DNA from: Alphaproteobacteria bacterium 65-37
GTDB taxonomy: Bacteria > Pseudomonadota > Alphaproteobacteria > Reyranellales > Reyranellaceae
DNA: 34,155 bases
Direction: 5' to 3'
Assembly (NCBI GenBank): GCA_001897995.1
Contig: MKRV01000063.1
Coordinates: 1-34,155, forward strand
The position numbers and the translations under genes are program-made. Shown piece by piece: positions 16,158 to 27,329 of the stretch (positions within the stretch are counted from its first letter, which is position 1; each line of letters begins with the position of its first letter). The notes below the pieces were generated by a model. That model saw only the letters and a list, made by a program, of their open reading frames with translations. It was not told the origin of the DNA and did no database searches.

Positions 16158-16172
16158 GCTAAATTCGTCCCC

Positions 16173-17315
16173 ATGACTTCCCATCAGACGATCGACGACC
16201 TGCCGACCCCGGCCCTCATTCTCGACCGGGCAATCTTGCGCCGCAACATAAAGCGCATGAGCGAGCGCCTGCGTAACGCGGGTGTCATGCTGCGGCCCCA
16301 CCTCAAGACCGCGAAGTCTGTCCAGGTCGGGCGAATGGCGGTCGAGGGGCATGACGGTCGCATCACGGTCTCGACTTTGGCCGAGGCACGCTACTTCGCC
16401 AATGGCGGCTTCAAGGACATCCTCTATGGCGTCGGTGTCGTGCCGTCGAAACTAGCTGCCGTCACCGAGCTGCGCCGCCAGGGCGTGAACCTGCATGTCG
16501 TCACCGACAACCTGGCCGTGGCGCACGCCATCGCGGCGGCGGCCATCAATGGCGACACCTTCTCCGTCTTCATCGAGATCGACAGCGGCGGCGGGCGCGC
16601 AGGCCTGCCCTTCCCCGCCTTGCCGGGCCTGCTCGATATCGGTCGGGTGCTGCACAAAGCACCCGGTGTCGAACTCGCCGGTGTGATGACCCATGCAGGT
16701 CACTCCTACCACCAGAGCACCGCCGACGGGATCGCCGCGGTGGCCGAGCAGGAGCGGCTGGCGATCGTGACCGCCGCCGAGAAGCTCCGTGCCGCGGGCA
16801 TCCCCTGCCCGATCGTCTCCGGCGGCTCGACGCCGACCGCACTGCTGTCGCGCGATTTCACCGGCATCACGGAGATGCGTCCGGGCGTCTATGTCTTCAA
16901 CGACCTCGATCAGGAATTCATCGGGTCGTGCGGCGCCGGCGATATTGCGCTCTCCGTCCTGGCCTCGGTGATCGGCCACTATCCGCACCGCAATCAACTG
17001 CTGATCGACGCTGGCGCCCTGGCGCTTTCCAAGGACATCAGCGCCCAGGAGTTCCAGCCCAAGGTCGGCTACGGCACGATCGCCCACGCGCCTGCACGCG
17101 CCATGGCTGTCGTCGATTGCTCCCAGGAGCACGGCTTCGTCGGCGCGGAGGATCCATTGCCCTACGGCAACCTGCCGATCGGCTCGCGGCTGCGCGTGCT
17201 GCCCAACCATGCCTGCATCACGGCGGCCGCCTACGACCGCTATTACGTCGTCGACAGCGACCTCGACGGCGGCAAGTCGGTCGTCGATGTCTACGATCGC
17301 ATCAACGGCTGGTGA
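16173..17315 (+). CDS. D-threonine aldolase-like PLP enzyme (alanine racemase N-fold, DSD1 C-terminal domain)
   Basis: This 380-residue fold-type III PLP enzyme probably acts on a D-3-hydroxy amino acid. The PLP-lysine region is MLRPHLKTAKS near residue 45, preceded by TPALILDRAILRRNIKRM. The phosphate-binding and barrel segments include EIDSGGGRAGLP and IVSGGSTPTAL. The C-terminal metal-binding segment LPNHACITAAAY carries the His and Cys that bind a divalent metal in D-threonine aldolase and D-serine dehydratase. Length and layout match that family; the exact activity (aldolase versus D-3-hydroxyaspartate aldolase or dehydratase) is open. Its stop is 24 bp from the convergent SDR gene. Confidence 0.87.
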   Translation: MTSHQTIDDLPTPALILDRAILRRNIKRMSERLRNAGVMLRPHLKTAKSVQVGRMAVEGHDGRITVSTLAEARYFANGGFKDILYGVGVVPSKLAAVTELRRQGVNLHVVTDNLAVAHAIAAAAINGDTFSVFIEIDSGGGRAGLPFPALPGLLDIGRVLHKAPGVELAGVMTHAGHSYHQSTADGIAAVAEQERLAIVTAAEKLRAAGIPCPIVSGGSTPTALLSRDFTGITEMRPGVYVFNDLDQEFIGSCGAGDIALSVLASVIGHYPHRNQLLIDAGALALSKDISAQEFQPKVGYGTIAHAPARAMAVVDCSQEHGFVGAEDPLPYGNLPIGSRLRVLPNHACITAAAYDRYYVVDSDLDGGKSVVDVYDRINGW

Positions 17316-17339
17316 CCGGGAGGTCGATGATCATGGCCG

Positions 17340-18113
17340 CTACAGCGAATTCACCGTGTGGCCACCGTCGACGGTGAGGACGCTGCCGGTCATGAACGCG
17401 CCGGCCTCCGAAGCCAGCAGCAACAATGCGCCGTCGAGATGCTCGGGCTTGCCGATGCGGCGTTGCGGGATGCGTTCGATCAACCGCTGACCGCCCGGCG
17501 TCGACCAGAAGGCGCTGTTCATCTCGGTCTCGATGTAGCCGGGGCAGATCGCGTTGACGCGGATCTGGTGACGCGCCCACTCCATGGCCAGCACGCGCGT
17601 CAGATGGATCAACCCGGCCTTCGAGGCATTGTAGGGCGCCACCTGGCCGATGGTGCGCAGGCCGAGGATCGAGGCGATGTTGACGATGCTGCCCGGCCGC
17701 CGGGTTGCGACCCACCGCTTCGCGGCAGTCTGCGCGACGAGCCAGGCTCCCCGCAGGTTCGTGTCGACGACGGCATCCCAATCGTCTTCCGGCATGTCGA
17801 GGGCCGGCTTCACGATCGAGATGCCGGCATTGTTGACCACGATGTCGACGGCGCCCAGCGCACGTTCGGCTTGATCGAAGGCCGCGGAGACGGCCTCGCC
17901 CGACTGGACGTCGAGCGTCACGGCCGCGGCCCGCGCCCCCTTCTTTTCCAGTTCCGCCTGTAGAGACGAGAGCCTTTCCGCACGACGTGCCGCAAGGACG
18001 ACCGATGCCCCTGCTTCAGCCAGCGTATGGGCGAAATGGACGCCAAGTCCGGAGGACGCCCCGGTGACGAGGGCCACCTTGCCGCTGAGATCGAATCGCT
18101 TGGACATGGCCAT
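17340..18113 (-). CDS. Short-chain dehydrogenase/reductase (classical SDR), NAD(P)-dependent
   Basis: This 257-residue classical SDR has TGASSGLG for the dinucleotide, VNNAGIS, a catalytic serine in NIASILG, and YNASK with the Tyr and Lys of the active site. ICPGYIETEMN and LLASEAGAFMTGSVLTVDGG complete the pattern. An Arg after the Rossmann strand (VLAARRAERL) hints at NADP use. It probably oxidises or reduces a small alcohol or ketone. It diverges from a second SDR across 53 bp, and its stop faces the aldolase-like gene. The substrate cannot be named. Confidence 0.92.
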   Translation of the reverse strand: MAMSKRFDLSGKVALVTGASSGLGVHFAHTLAEAGASVVLAARRAERLSSLQAELEKKGARAAAVTLDVQSGEAVSAAFDQAERALGAVDIVVNNAGISIVKPALDMPEDDWDAVVDTNLRGAWLVAQTAAKRWVATRRPGSIVNIASILGLRTIGQVAPYNASKAGLIHLTRVLAMEWARHQIRVNAICPGYIETEMNSAFWSTPGGQRLIERIPQRRIGKPEHLDGALLLLASEAGAFMTGSVLTVDGGHTVNSL

Positions 18114-18166
18114 GGCTCCGCTGTTTCATGCCGGCCTTATAAGCGAGCCACCCGTTCGGAGGAAAC

Positions 18167-18928
18167 ATGGACCTCGGTCTCAAGAACAAGCGCGTGCTGG
18201 TCACTGGCGGCACCAAAAGCATCGGACGTGCCATTGTCGATACCTTCCTGGCCGAAGGCGCCGTCGTAGGCTTTTGCGCACGAGACGAGCGGCTGGTGAA
18301 AGAACGGGAAATGGAATGGCAAGCCGCACAAGGCCGCGCGGCGGGTACGGCACTCGACGTGACGGACGAAAAGGCTCTCGGCAAATGGGTCGACGATTTT
18401 GCGGCAAGTGGCGGCATTGACCATTTCGTCGCCAATGTCAGCGCGCTCGGTACCGAGGACAGTACCGAGGGATGGCGCAAGGCCATCGAGATCGATCTCG
18501 TCTCGACGGTGAATGCCGTGCATCGTGTCCGGCCGCATCTCGAGAAGAGCGGTGCCGGCGCGACCTTGACCATCATCGGCACCGTTTCCCTGGTCGAAGT
18601 CTCGGGCCCGACCCAGCCTTATCGCTCGGTGAAGGCTGCCCTGGTGCCTTTCGTGAAATCGCTGGCCATCGATCTCGCCCCCAAGGGGATCCGGGTCAAC
18701 ATGGTCTCACCGGGCACCATTCTCGAGGACGGCAACACATGGGGCCGTCAGCGTGACGCCGCTACGGAGCGGTACAAGCGCTCGCTGGCGCGCAATCCGC
18801 TGGGCCGGATGGGAACGCCGCAGGAAGTCGCGAATGCCGTCGTGTTCCTTTCCGGAACGCCGGCGTCATTCGTTACCGGCATCAACTTCATCGTCGATGG
18901 CGCCATTACGGCGCGGGTGCAGTACTGA
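18167..18928 (+). CDS. Short-chain dehydrogenase/reductase, first gene of the SDR-MFS-FrnE operon
   Basis: This 253-residue SDR has VTGGTKSIGRAIVDTF for the coenzyme, a variant VANVSALG in place of NNAG, and a catalytic IIGTVS followed by YRSVK with Tyr and Lys. VSPGTILEDGNTWG and VTGINFIVDG end the fold. The shift from NNAG to ANVS is found in a minority of SDRs and may change how the coenzyme ring is held. A strong GGAGGAA ribosome site precedes the ATG, and a TTATAA sits about 25 bp upstream. The stop overlaps the apparent start of the MFS gene, so translation is probably coupled. The substrate is unknown. Confidence 0.9.
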   Translation: MDLGLKNKRVLVTGGTKSIGRAIVDTFLAEGAVVGFCARDERLVKEREMEWQAAQGRAAGTALDVTDEKALGKWVDDFAASGGIDHFVANVSALGTEDSTEGWRKAIEIDLVSTVNAVHRVRPHLEKSGAGATLTIIGTVSLVEVSGPTQPYRSVKAALVPFVKSLAIDLAPKGIRVNMVSPGTILEDGNTWGRQRDAATERYKRSLARNPLGRMGTPQEVANAVVFLSGTPASFVTGINFIVDGAITARVQY

Positions 18929-20124
18929 ACTCGTCGCGGACGTCCTGGCCGCTGGTCTGGCTGCTGGTCGCGGCGGGTATCGTCGCGGCTTTCCAGGTCG
19001 GCAAGGCGCCGCCGGCCCTGCCCTCGATCCGCGAGGATCTCGACGCCAGCCTGCGGCAGGCCGGCTGGCTGCTCTCGACCGTCAATCTGATGACCGCGCT
19101 CGGCGGAATGGTCATCGCCCTCACTGCCGACCGTATGGGGCATCGGCGCATGGTCGTGTTCGGAACGGGGCTTTGCTTCGTGGCGAGCTTTGCCAGCGCC
19201 TTCGCGACCAGCGTCGACCAGCTTCTGGTCGGCCGCGTCTTCGAGGGGCTGGGCTTCATCGCCGTGACGGCCGCCGCGCCTGCGCTCCTGCTGCGTCTCG
19301 TGCAGCCCTCGGATCAGCGCATCGCCATGTCGCTCTGGACGACCTACATGCCTGTCGGCGCCGGAACGATGATGCTGATCTCCGCCCTGGTGCTGCCCGC
19401 CACCTCGTGGCGCACCACGTGGCTCGTCGCGGCAGGTGCGGCCGCGGTGATGCTGGTCGCACTGCTGTGGCGAGCGGTGCCGGCCCGGAAACTCGATCCC
19501 CGTCCGGTAACCCGCCATCCCGTCTGGCGCGAAATGGCCGAGGTCGCCACCAGCGGTGGCCCGCTCGCCATAGCGGTCTGCTTCGGTGCCTATGCCTGCT
19601 GCTGGTTCGCCGTGGTCGGCTTCCTGCCGACCCTGCAGGTCGAGCGGCTGGGATTCAGCACCTCGACCGCGGCCATCGTGACAGCGCTGGTGACCGCGGT
19701 GAACGCGGCCGGCAACCTCTCCGCCGGCTGGTTGCTGCAGCGTGGCGTGCCCCGTGTAATGATGATCGTCGGCGCCACCGTACCGATGGCCTTCTGTGCC
19801 GCCGGCATCTTCGTCGACGGCGTGCCCGACCTCCTGCGTCTCGTGCTGGCGGGACTCTATTCCGCCGTGATCGGCGTCGTGCCGGGCTCGCTCTTCGCCG
19901 CCATCCCGGTTCATACGCCGCGACCGGACCTCGCCGGCGCATCGACCGGCCTTTTGATGCAGGGCTCCAATATCGGCGGATTGCTGGGCCCGCCGATCAC
20001 CGGCGCGCTGGTTTCCGCAGGCGGCTGGCCAAATGCGGCCTGGCTGAGTTCCGTTGCGCTGGCGCTCGTGGTGGCGTCCGCTGTCTTCCTGCATTGGCGC
20101 GAAAGGCGTAAGCTCGCCACATGA
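18925..20124 (+). CDS. MFS transporter with no conventional start codon for its first helix
   Basis: This is an MFS permease of about 399 residues if read from CTG at 18925. The first two membrane helices are clear (PLVWLLVAAGIVAAFQVG, then AGWLLSTVNLMTALGGMVIA), followed by the loop ADRMGHRRMVVFG between helices 2 and 3, a good MFS motif A. About 12 helices follow, with an internal loop around PVTRHPVWREM. The first in-frame ATG is at 19090 and would remove helix 1 and part of helix 2; no ATG, GTG or TTG precedes it in this part of the frame. CTG at 18925 overlaps the SDR stop as CTGA, mimicking the ATGA couplings elsewhere in the window, so a coupled CTG start is the best guess. The substrate is unknown. 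It ends overlapping the FrnE-like gene as ATGA. Confidence 0.78.
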   Translation: MNSSRTSWPLVWLLVAAGIVAAFQVGKAPPALPSIREDLDASLRQAGWLLSTVNLMTALGGMVIALTADRMGHRRMVVFGTGLCFVASFASAFATSVDQLLVGRVFEGLGFIAVTAAAPALLLRLVQPSDQRIAMSLWTTYMPVGAGTMMLISALVLPATSWRTTWLVAAGAAAVMLVALLWRAVPARKLDPRPVTRHPVWREMAEVATSGGPLAIAVCFGAYACCWFAVVGFLPTLQVERLGFSTSTAAIVTALVTAVNAAGNLSAGWLLQRGVPRVMMIVGATVPMAFCAAGIFVDGVPDLLRLVLAGLYSAVIGVVPGSLFAAIPVHTPRPDLAGASTGLLMQGSNIGGLLGPPITGALVSAGGWPNAAWLSSVALALVVASAVFLHWRERRKLAT

Positions 20125-20780
20125 TCTACGTCGACATCGTCTCGGACACGATCTGTCCGTGGTGCTACATCGGCAAGCGCCGCTTCGAACGGGCGCTCCT
20201 CCAGAGCGGGCGGACCGACATCGCCGTCGCCTGGCGGCCGTTCCAGCTCAATCCCGACATGCCGGCCGAAGGCATGACGCGTGACGACTATGTCCGCGCC
20301 AAGTTCGGTGGCGGCGACCGGCCCCGGCAGATCTATCAAGCCATCGCCGAAAGCGGCCGCGAGGCCGGCATCGAGTTCCAGTTCTCGCGCATCAGGCGCA
20401 CGCCCAACACAGTATTGTCGCATCGCCTGGTGCATTGGAGCGCCAAGGTCGAGCGGCAGGACGAGGTCGTGGGCGAACTCTTCAAGGCCTATTTCGAGGA
20501 AGGCCTCGATCTCGGCGACCTGGAAACGCTGGTCGAGTGCGCTGCACGCGCCGGCATCGAGCCCGAACGGGCGCGTCGCTATCTCGTGAGCGACGACGGC
20601 CGGCAGGAGGTCGTGGCGTCCGACGTCTATGCAAGGCGCCTCGGCATCAACGGCGTGCCCTGCTTCATCGTCAATCGGAAGTACGCCGTCTCGGGCGCCC
20701 AGCCGCCGTCGGCGTTCGTCGAGGTCTTCAATCTCGCCGAGCGCGATGCCGCCACCAGCGCAGCGCAGTCGACGGCGTGA
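20121..20780 (+). CDS. DsbA family oxidoreductase, FrnE-like
   Basis: This 219-residue thioredoxin-fold protein is of the FrnE group, which is cytoplasmic and also related to 2-hydroxychromene-2-carboxylate isomerase. The active-site CxxC is CPWC at residues 12-15 (SDTICPWCYIGKRRFERAL). An inserted helical domain follows (RPFQLNPDMPAEGMTRDDY to about residue 170), and the cis-Pro loop is GINGVPCFIVN, with an extra cysteine. The absence of a signal peptide argues for a cytosolic thiol-disulfide or isomerase role. The ATG overlaps the MFS stop by 4 bp, so it is the third gene of the SDR-MFS operon. It could act on the compound handled by the SDR, but that is inference. Confidence 0.92.
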   Translation: MIYVDIVSDTICPWCYIGKRRFERALLQSGRTDIAVAWRPFQLNPDMPAEGMTRDDYVRAKFGGGDRPRQIYQAIAESGREAGIEFQFSRIRRTPNTVLSHRLVHWSAKVERQDEVVGELFKAYFEEGLDLGDLETLVECAARAGIEPERARRYLVSDDGRQEVVASDVYARRLGINGVPCFIVNRKYAVSGAQPPSAFVEVFNLAERDAATSAAQSTA

Positions 20781-20787
20781 GCCGACA

Positions 20788-20834
20788 GCATGATATGTCG
20801 ATCGTCATATGATATGATGATCGACATATCATGC
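20788..20834. promoter_or_regulatory. 16+16-bp perfect inverted repeat covering the tetR start codon
   Basis: GCATGATATGTCGATC (20788-20803) and GATCGACATATCATGC (20819-20834) are perfect inverted copies around a 15-bp AT-rich spacer. Each arm overlaps a smaller near-palindrome of the form ATATG-N8-CATAT, suggesting two dimer sites. The right arm contains the tetR ATG (20831-20833). TATGAT at 20813-20818 is a possible -10, which would give a leaderless mRNA. The site is a very strong candidate autoregulatory operator. Confidence 0.75.
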
Positions 20835-21395
20835 CTCAAAGCCCTGCCCGAAAGGCCCGTACCCGAGCCGAGATCGTAGAGCACGCCGCCCGTCTCTTCC
20901 GGTTGCGTGGCCATGCCGGAACCAACATCGACGACATCATGCTGGCGGCCGGCCTCACGCGCGGCGCCTTCTACGCCCACTTCACGTCGAAGGACGATCT
21001 CTTCGCCGAGATCGTTCGCATGGGGCATGGGCTGCTGCCGCGGCTGCGGGCCGGGACTGCCCAGGAGGCGCTCGACGCCTACCTCAGTCGGGACGATCTT
21101 GCGGCGAATGCCCTGGCCTGCACCCTGGCCGCGCTCCCGGGAGAGGTTGCCCGATCGGCCCTGCCCGCCCGGCTGGCCTATGCCAATGTGCTGCATGCCG
21201 CGATCGGCGAACTCGCCAAGGCCCGCGACCGCAAGGGGCTCGACGCCGATGCCACCGCCGCCGCCATCGTGACCGTCGGTGCGGTGATCCTGGCCCGCGC
21301 CTCCGGCGACACGCGGCTCAGCGACTGGCTGCTGCGGTGTGCGCGCCGGGCGACCAAGGTATTGCTGAAGAAGCCTGCGAAGAGAAAGAAGCCCG

Positions 21396-24892
<3,497 letters not shown>

Positions 24893-24893
<1 letters not shown>

Positions 24894-25159
24894 TAGAACC
24901 TCACGCGAAAGGCAAGCAGCTTGCGCAGGACCGGCGTGTCGTTTTCCGGTGGGACGGCTTCCTTGCCGCTGACCCAGTCGTAGATCTGATTGTCGCCGAT
25001 CTCGAGCAGCCGTTCGTACTGATCGAGTTCTGACACGTCGAACGCGGCAATGTGTGCGCGCGCGAACTGGCCCAGGAGAATGTCGTTCTCCTTGTTGCCG
25101 CGGTAGACGCTGCGGTAGAGCAGACGCTTGCGCCGTGTCTCGAGTTCCTCGCCCGACAT
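24893..25159 (-). CDS. sdhE: FAD assembly factor SdhE (succinate dehydrogenase assembly factor 2 family)
   Basis: This 88-residue protein is of the SdhE/YgfY family, which assists covalent attachment of FAD to succinate dehydrogenase subunit SdhA. The hallmark RGxxE is present in a variant form, RSVYRGNKENDILLGQF, with the RG and E aligned, followed by DQYERLLEIGDNQIYDWVSG. The ATG at 25159 follows GGGGAAAA and gives the usual length; the upstream in-frame extension to 25453 covers the recG start and is not plausible. The stop overlaps the mfd GTG by one base, and this sdhE-mfd pairing opposite recG is common in alphaproteobacteria. A TATATG at 25196-25201 (minus) could be its -10. Confidence 0.93.
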
Positions 25160-25247
25160 GTTTTCCCCAGGTCCGGCCCCAACGAAAGGGGCGTAGCATA
25201 TAGGCGGCGGCGATGGCGAAGTCACGCAGCCGTAAAGCCTACCAACC

Positions 25248-27329
25248 ATGCGCCCGCAGAGCCTCACACCCCTCTTTGCCCATGTCACGTCGCTACCCGG
25301 AATCGGGCCGCGGCTGGGCAAGCTCGTCGAGAAACTTGCAGGGCCTCTGGTAGTTGATCTCCTGTGGCATCTGCCCTTCGCGGTCATCGACCGGCGCAAC
25401 GCACCCAAGGTTTCCGGCGCCCGGGCAGGCGACGTTGCGACTTTGACGGTCACCGTGGACGAGCATCTGGTGCCCCGCGGCCCCCGCCAGCCCTACCGAG
25501 TCTGGTGCAGCGACGAGACCGGCCGGCTCTGCCTCACCTACTTCAACGGGCGTGAAGATTACCTCAAGACTCTGCTGCCGGTCGGCGAGACGCGGGTGGT
25601 GAGCGGCAAGATCGAGATCTACCAGGGCGAGGTGCAGATGACGCACCCCGACCATGCGGTTCCCCTGGAGCAGCGCGACTCCATCCTGCGGGTCGAGCCG
25701 GTTTACGGACTGACGGCGGGCCTGACGCAGCGACCGGTGCAGAAGGCCATGGCGTCTGCCGTCGATCGGGCACCGGACCTCACCGAGTGGCAGGACGCCA
25801 CGTACCTGGCGAAACAACGCTGGGCGAGCTGGCGTCAGGCGCTTGCCGAGGCCCATGCCCCAGCAGACGAGGCCGACCTCTCGCCAATGCACCCTGCGCG
25901 GGCGCGGCTCGCCTTCGACGAGCTGCTGGCAAGCCAGCTCGCCATCGCGCTCGTTCGCCATCACAACCGCATTCTCGCCGGTCATGCGACAGAGGGCGAC
26001 GGCCGCTTTCGCCGGGCGGCGCTGTCGTCCCTGCCCTTCGATCTCACGGCGAGCCAGAAGGCTGCCATCGAGGAGATCGCTGCCGACATGGGCAAGCCCG
26101 AACGCATGGTGCGGCTGCTGCAAGGCGATGTCGGCAGCGGCAAGACCCTGGTCGCGCTGCTGGCGATGCTGATCTGCGTCGAAGCCGGCGCGCAGGCGGC
26201 CCTGATGGCGCCCACGGAGCTCCTGGCGCGCCAGCACCATGCGACGATTGCGCCACTCGCGGCGGCGGCCGGCGTGCGGCTGGCCCTGCTGACCGGCCGC
26301 GACGGCCAGCGGCAGAAGAAGCAAACCCTGCAGGGCCTGAGTGACGGCTCGATCCAGCTCGTGGTCGGCACGCATGCGCTGGTGCAGGAGGAAGTGGAAT
26401 TCGCCGACCTGGCGCTCGCCGTGGTCGACGAGCAGCACCGGTTCGGCGTGCATCAGCGCATGGCGCTCTCCTCGAAGGGCCACGCCGTCGATCTCCTGGT
26501 GATGACGGCGACCCCGATCCCGCGCACCTTGATGCTGGCGGCCTATGGCGACCTCGACGTTTCCAAGCTGACCGAGAAGCCGGCCGGGCGACAGCCGATC
26601 GACACGCGTACCATTCCCCTGGAGCGCATAGGCGAGGTCGTCCAGGGCATCGGCCGCCAGATCGCGGCCGGTGCGCGAGTCTACTGGGTCTGCCCCTTGA
26701 TCGAGGAGTCCGAGGAGATCGACCTCGCCAACGTCGAAGAGCGCTTCCGGCTGCTCGGCGAGCGCTTCCCCGGCAAGGTCGGATTGCTGCATGGCCGGCT
26801 GAAAGGTGCCGAGCGTGAAGCGACGATGGCCGCCTTCGCCGACGGCCGGCTGTCGATCCTGGTGGCGACGACGGTCATCGAGGTCGGCGTCGACGTGCCG
26901 GCGGCGACGGTGATGGTGATCGAGCATGCCGAACGCTTCGGCCTCGCCCAGCTTCATCAGCTGCGTGGCCGGGTCGGCCGTGGCAGCGCCAAATCGACCT
27001 GCCTGCTGCTCTATGCCCAGCCTCTCGGCGAAACCGCGAAAGCACGGCTCGCGATCATGCGCGAAACCGAAGACGGCTTCCGGATCGCCGAGGAGGATCT
27101 GCGCTTGCGCGGCGCCGGCGAGATCCTGGGAACGCGGCAGAGCGGCCTGCCTGACATGCGCCTGGCCGATCTCTCGGCGCACGGCGAGCTTCTGCAAGCC
27201 GCCCGCGACGACGCCCGCCTCGTGATCGAGCGCGACCCCGACCTGCAATCCGAGCGCGGCAAGGCCTTGCGCGCCCTGCTCTACCTCTTCCGCAGGGACG
27301 ACGCCGTGAGGACGCTGCGCGCCGGCTGA
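25248..27329 (+). CDS. recG: ATP-dependent DNA helicase RecG
   Basis: This 693-residue branched-DNA helicase remodels stalled replication forks and processes recombination intermediates. The wedge domain starts near SLPGIGPRLGKLVEKLAGP and includes VWCSDETGRLCLTYFN. The helicase core has GDVGSGKTLVALLAML near residue 293, the DEQHRFG box near 393, TATPIPRTLMLAAYGDLDVS, and motif VI LHQLRGRVGRG. The TRG element and a C-terminal RLRGAGEILGTRQSGLPDMR complete the family pattern. The length is standard. It diverges from sdhE-mfd across 88 bp. Its stop directly abuts the stop of the convergent DUF4139 gene with no spacer. Confidence 0.97.
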   Translation: MRPQSLTPLFAHVTSLPGIGPRLGKLVEKLAGPLVVDLLWHLPFAVIDRRNAPKVSGARAGDVATLTVTVDEHLVPRGPRQPYRVWCSDETGRLCLTYFNGREDYLKTLLPVGETRVVSGKIEIYQGEVQMTHPDHAVPLEQRDSILRVEPVYGLTAGLTQRPVQKAMASAVDRAPDLTEWQDATYLAKQRWASWRQALAEAHAPADEADLSPMHPARARLAFDELLASQLAIALVRHHNRILAGHATEGDGRFRRAALSSLPFDLTASQKAAIEEIAADMGKPERMVRLLQGDVGSGKTLVALLAMLICVEAGAQAALMAPTELLARQHHATIAPLAAAAGVRLALLTGRDGQRQKKQTLQGLSDGSIQLVVGTHALVQEEVEFADLALAVVDEQHRFGVHQRMALSSKGHAVDLLVMTATPIPRTLMLAAYGDLDVSKLTEKPAGRQPIDTRTIPLERIGEVVQGIGRQIAAGARVYWVCPLIEESEEIDLANVEERFRLLGERFPGKVGLLHGRLKGAEREATMAAFADGRLSILVATTVIEVGVDVPAATVMVIEHAERFGLAQLHQLRGRVGRGSAKSTCLLLYAQPLGETAKARLAIMRETEDGFRIAEEDLRLRGAGEILGTRQSGLPDMRLADLSAHGELLQAARDDARLVIERDPDLQSERGKALRALLYLFRRDDAVRTLRAG

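Noticed and set aside
18900..18940. SDR-MFS fusion by programmed frameshift
   Set aside because: The frames are offset by one base, but no slippery heptamer or following stem is visible at the junction. A coupled CTG start or a sequence error is simpler.
24894..25199. Extended N-terminus of Mfd beginning at 25199
   Set aside because: The extension is Arg-rich and lies over the sdhE gene in another frame. Mfd similarity begins at the GTG at 24893.
25293..27248. Long minus-strand frame inside recG
   Set aside because: Antisense shadow of recG with no recognisable domain.
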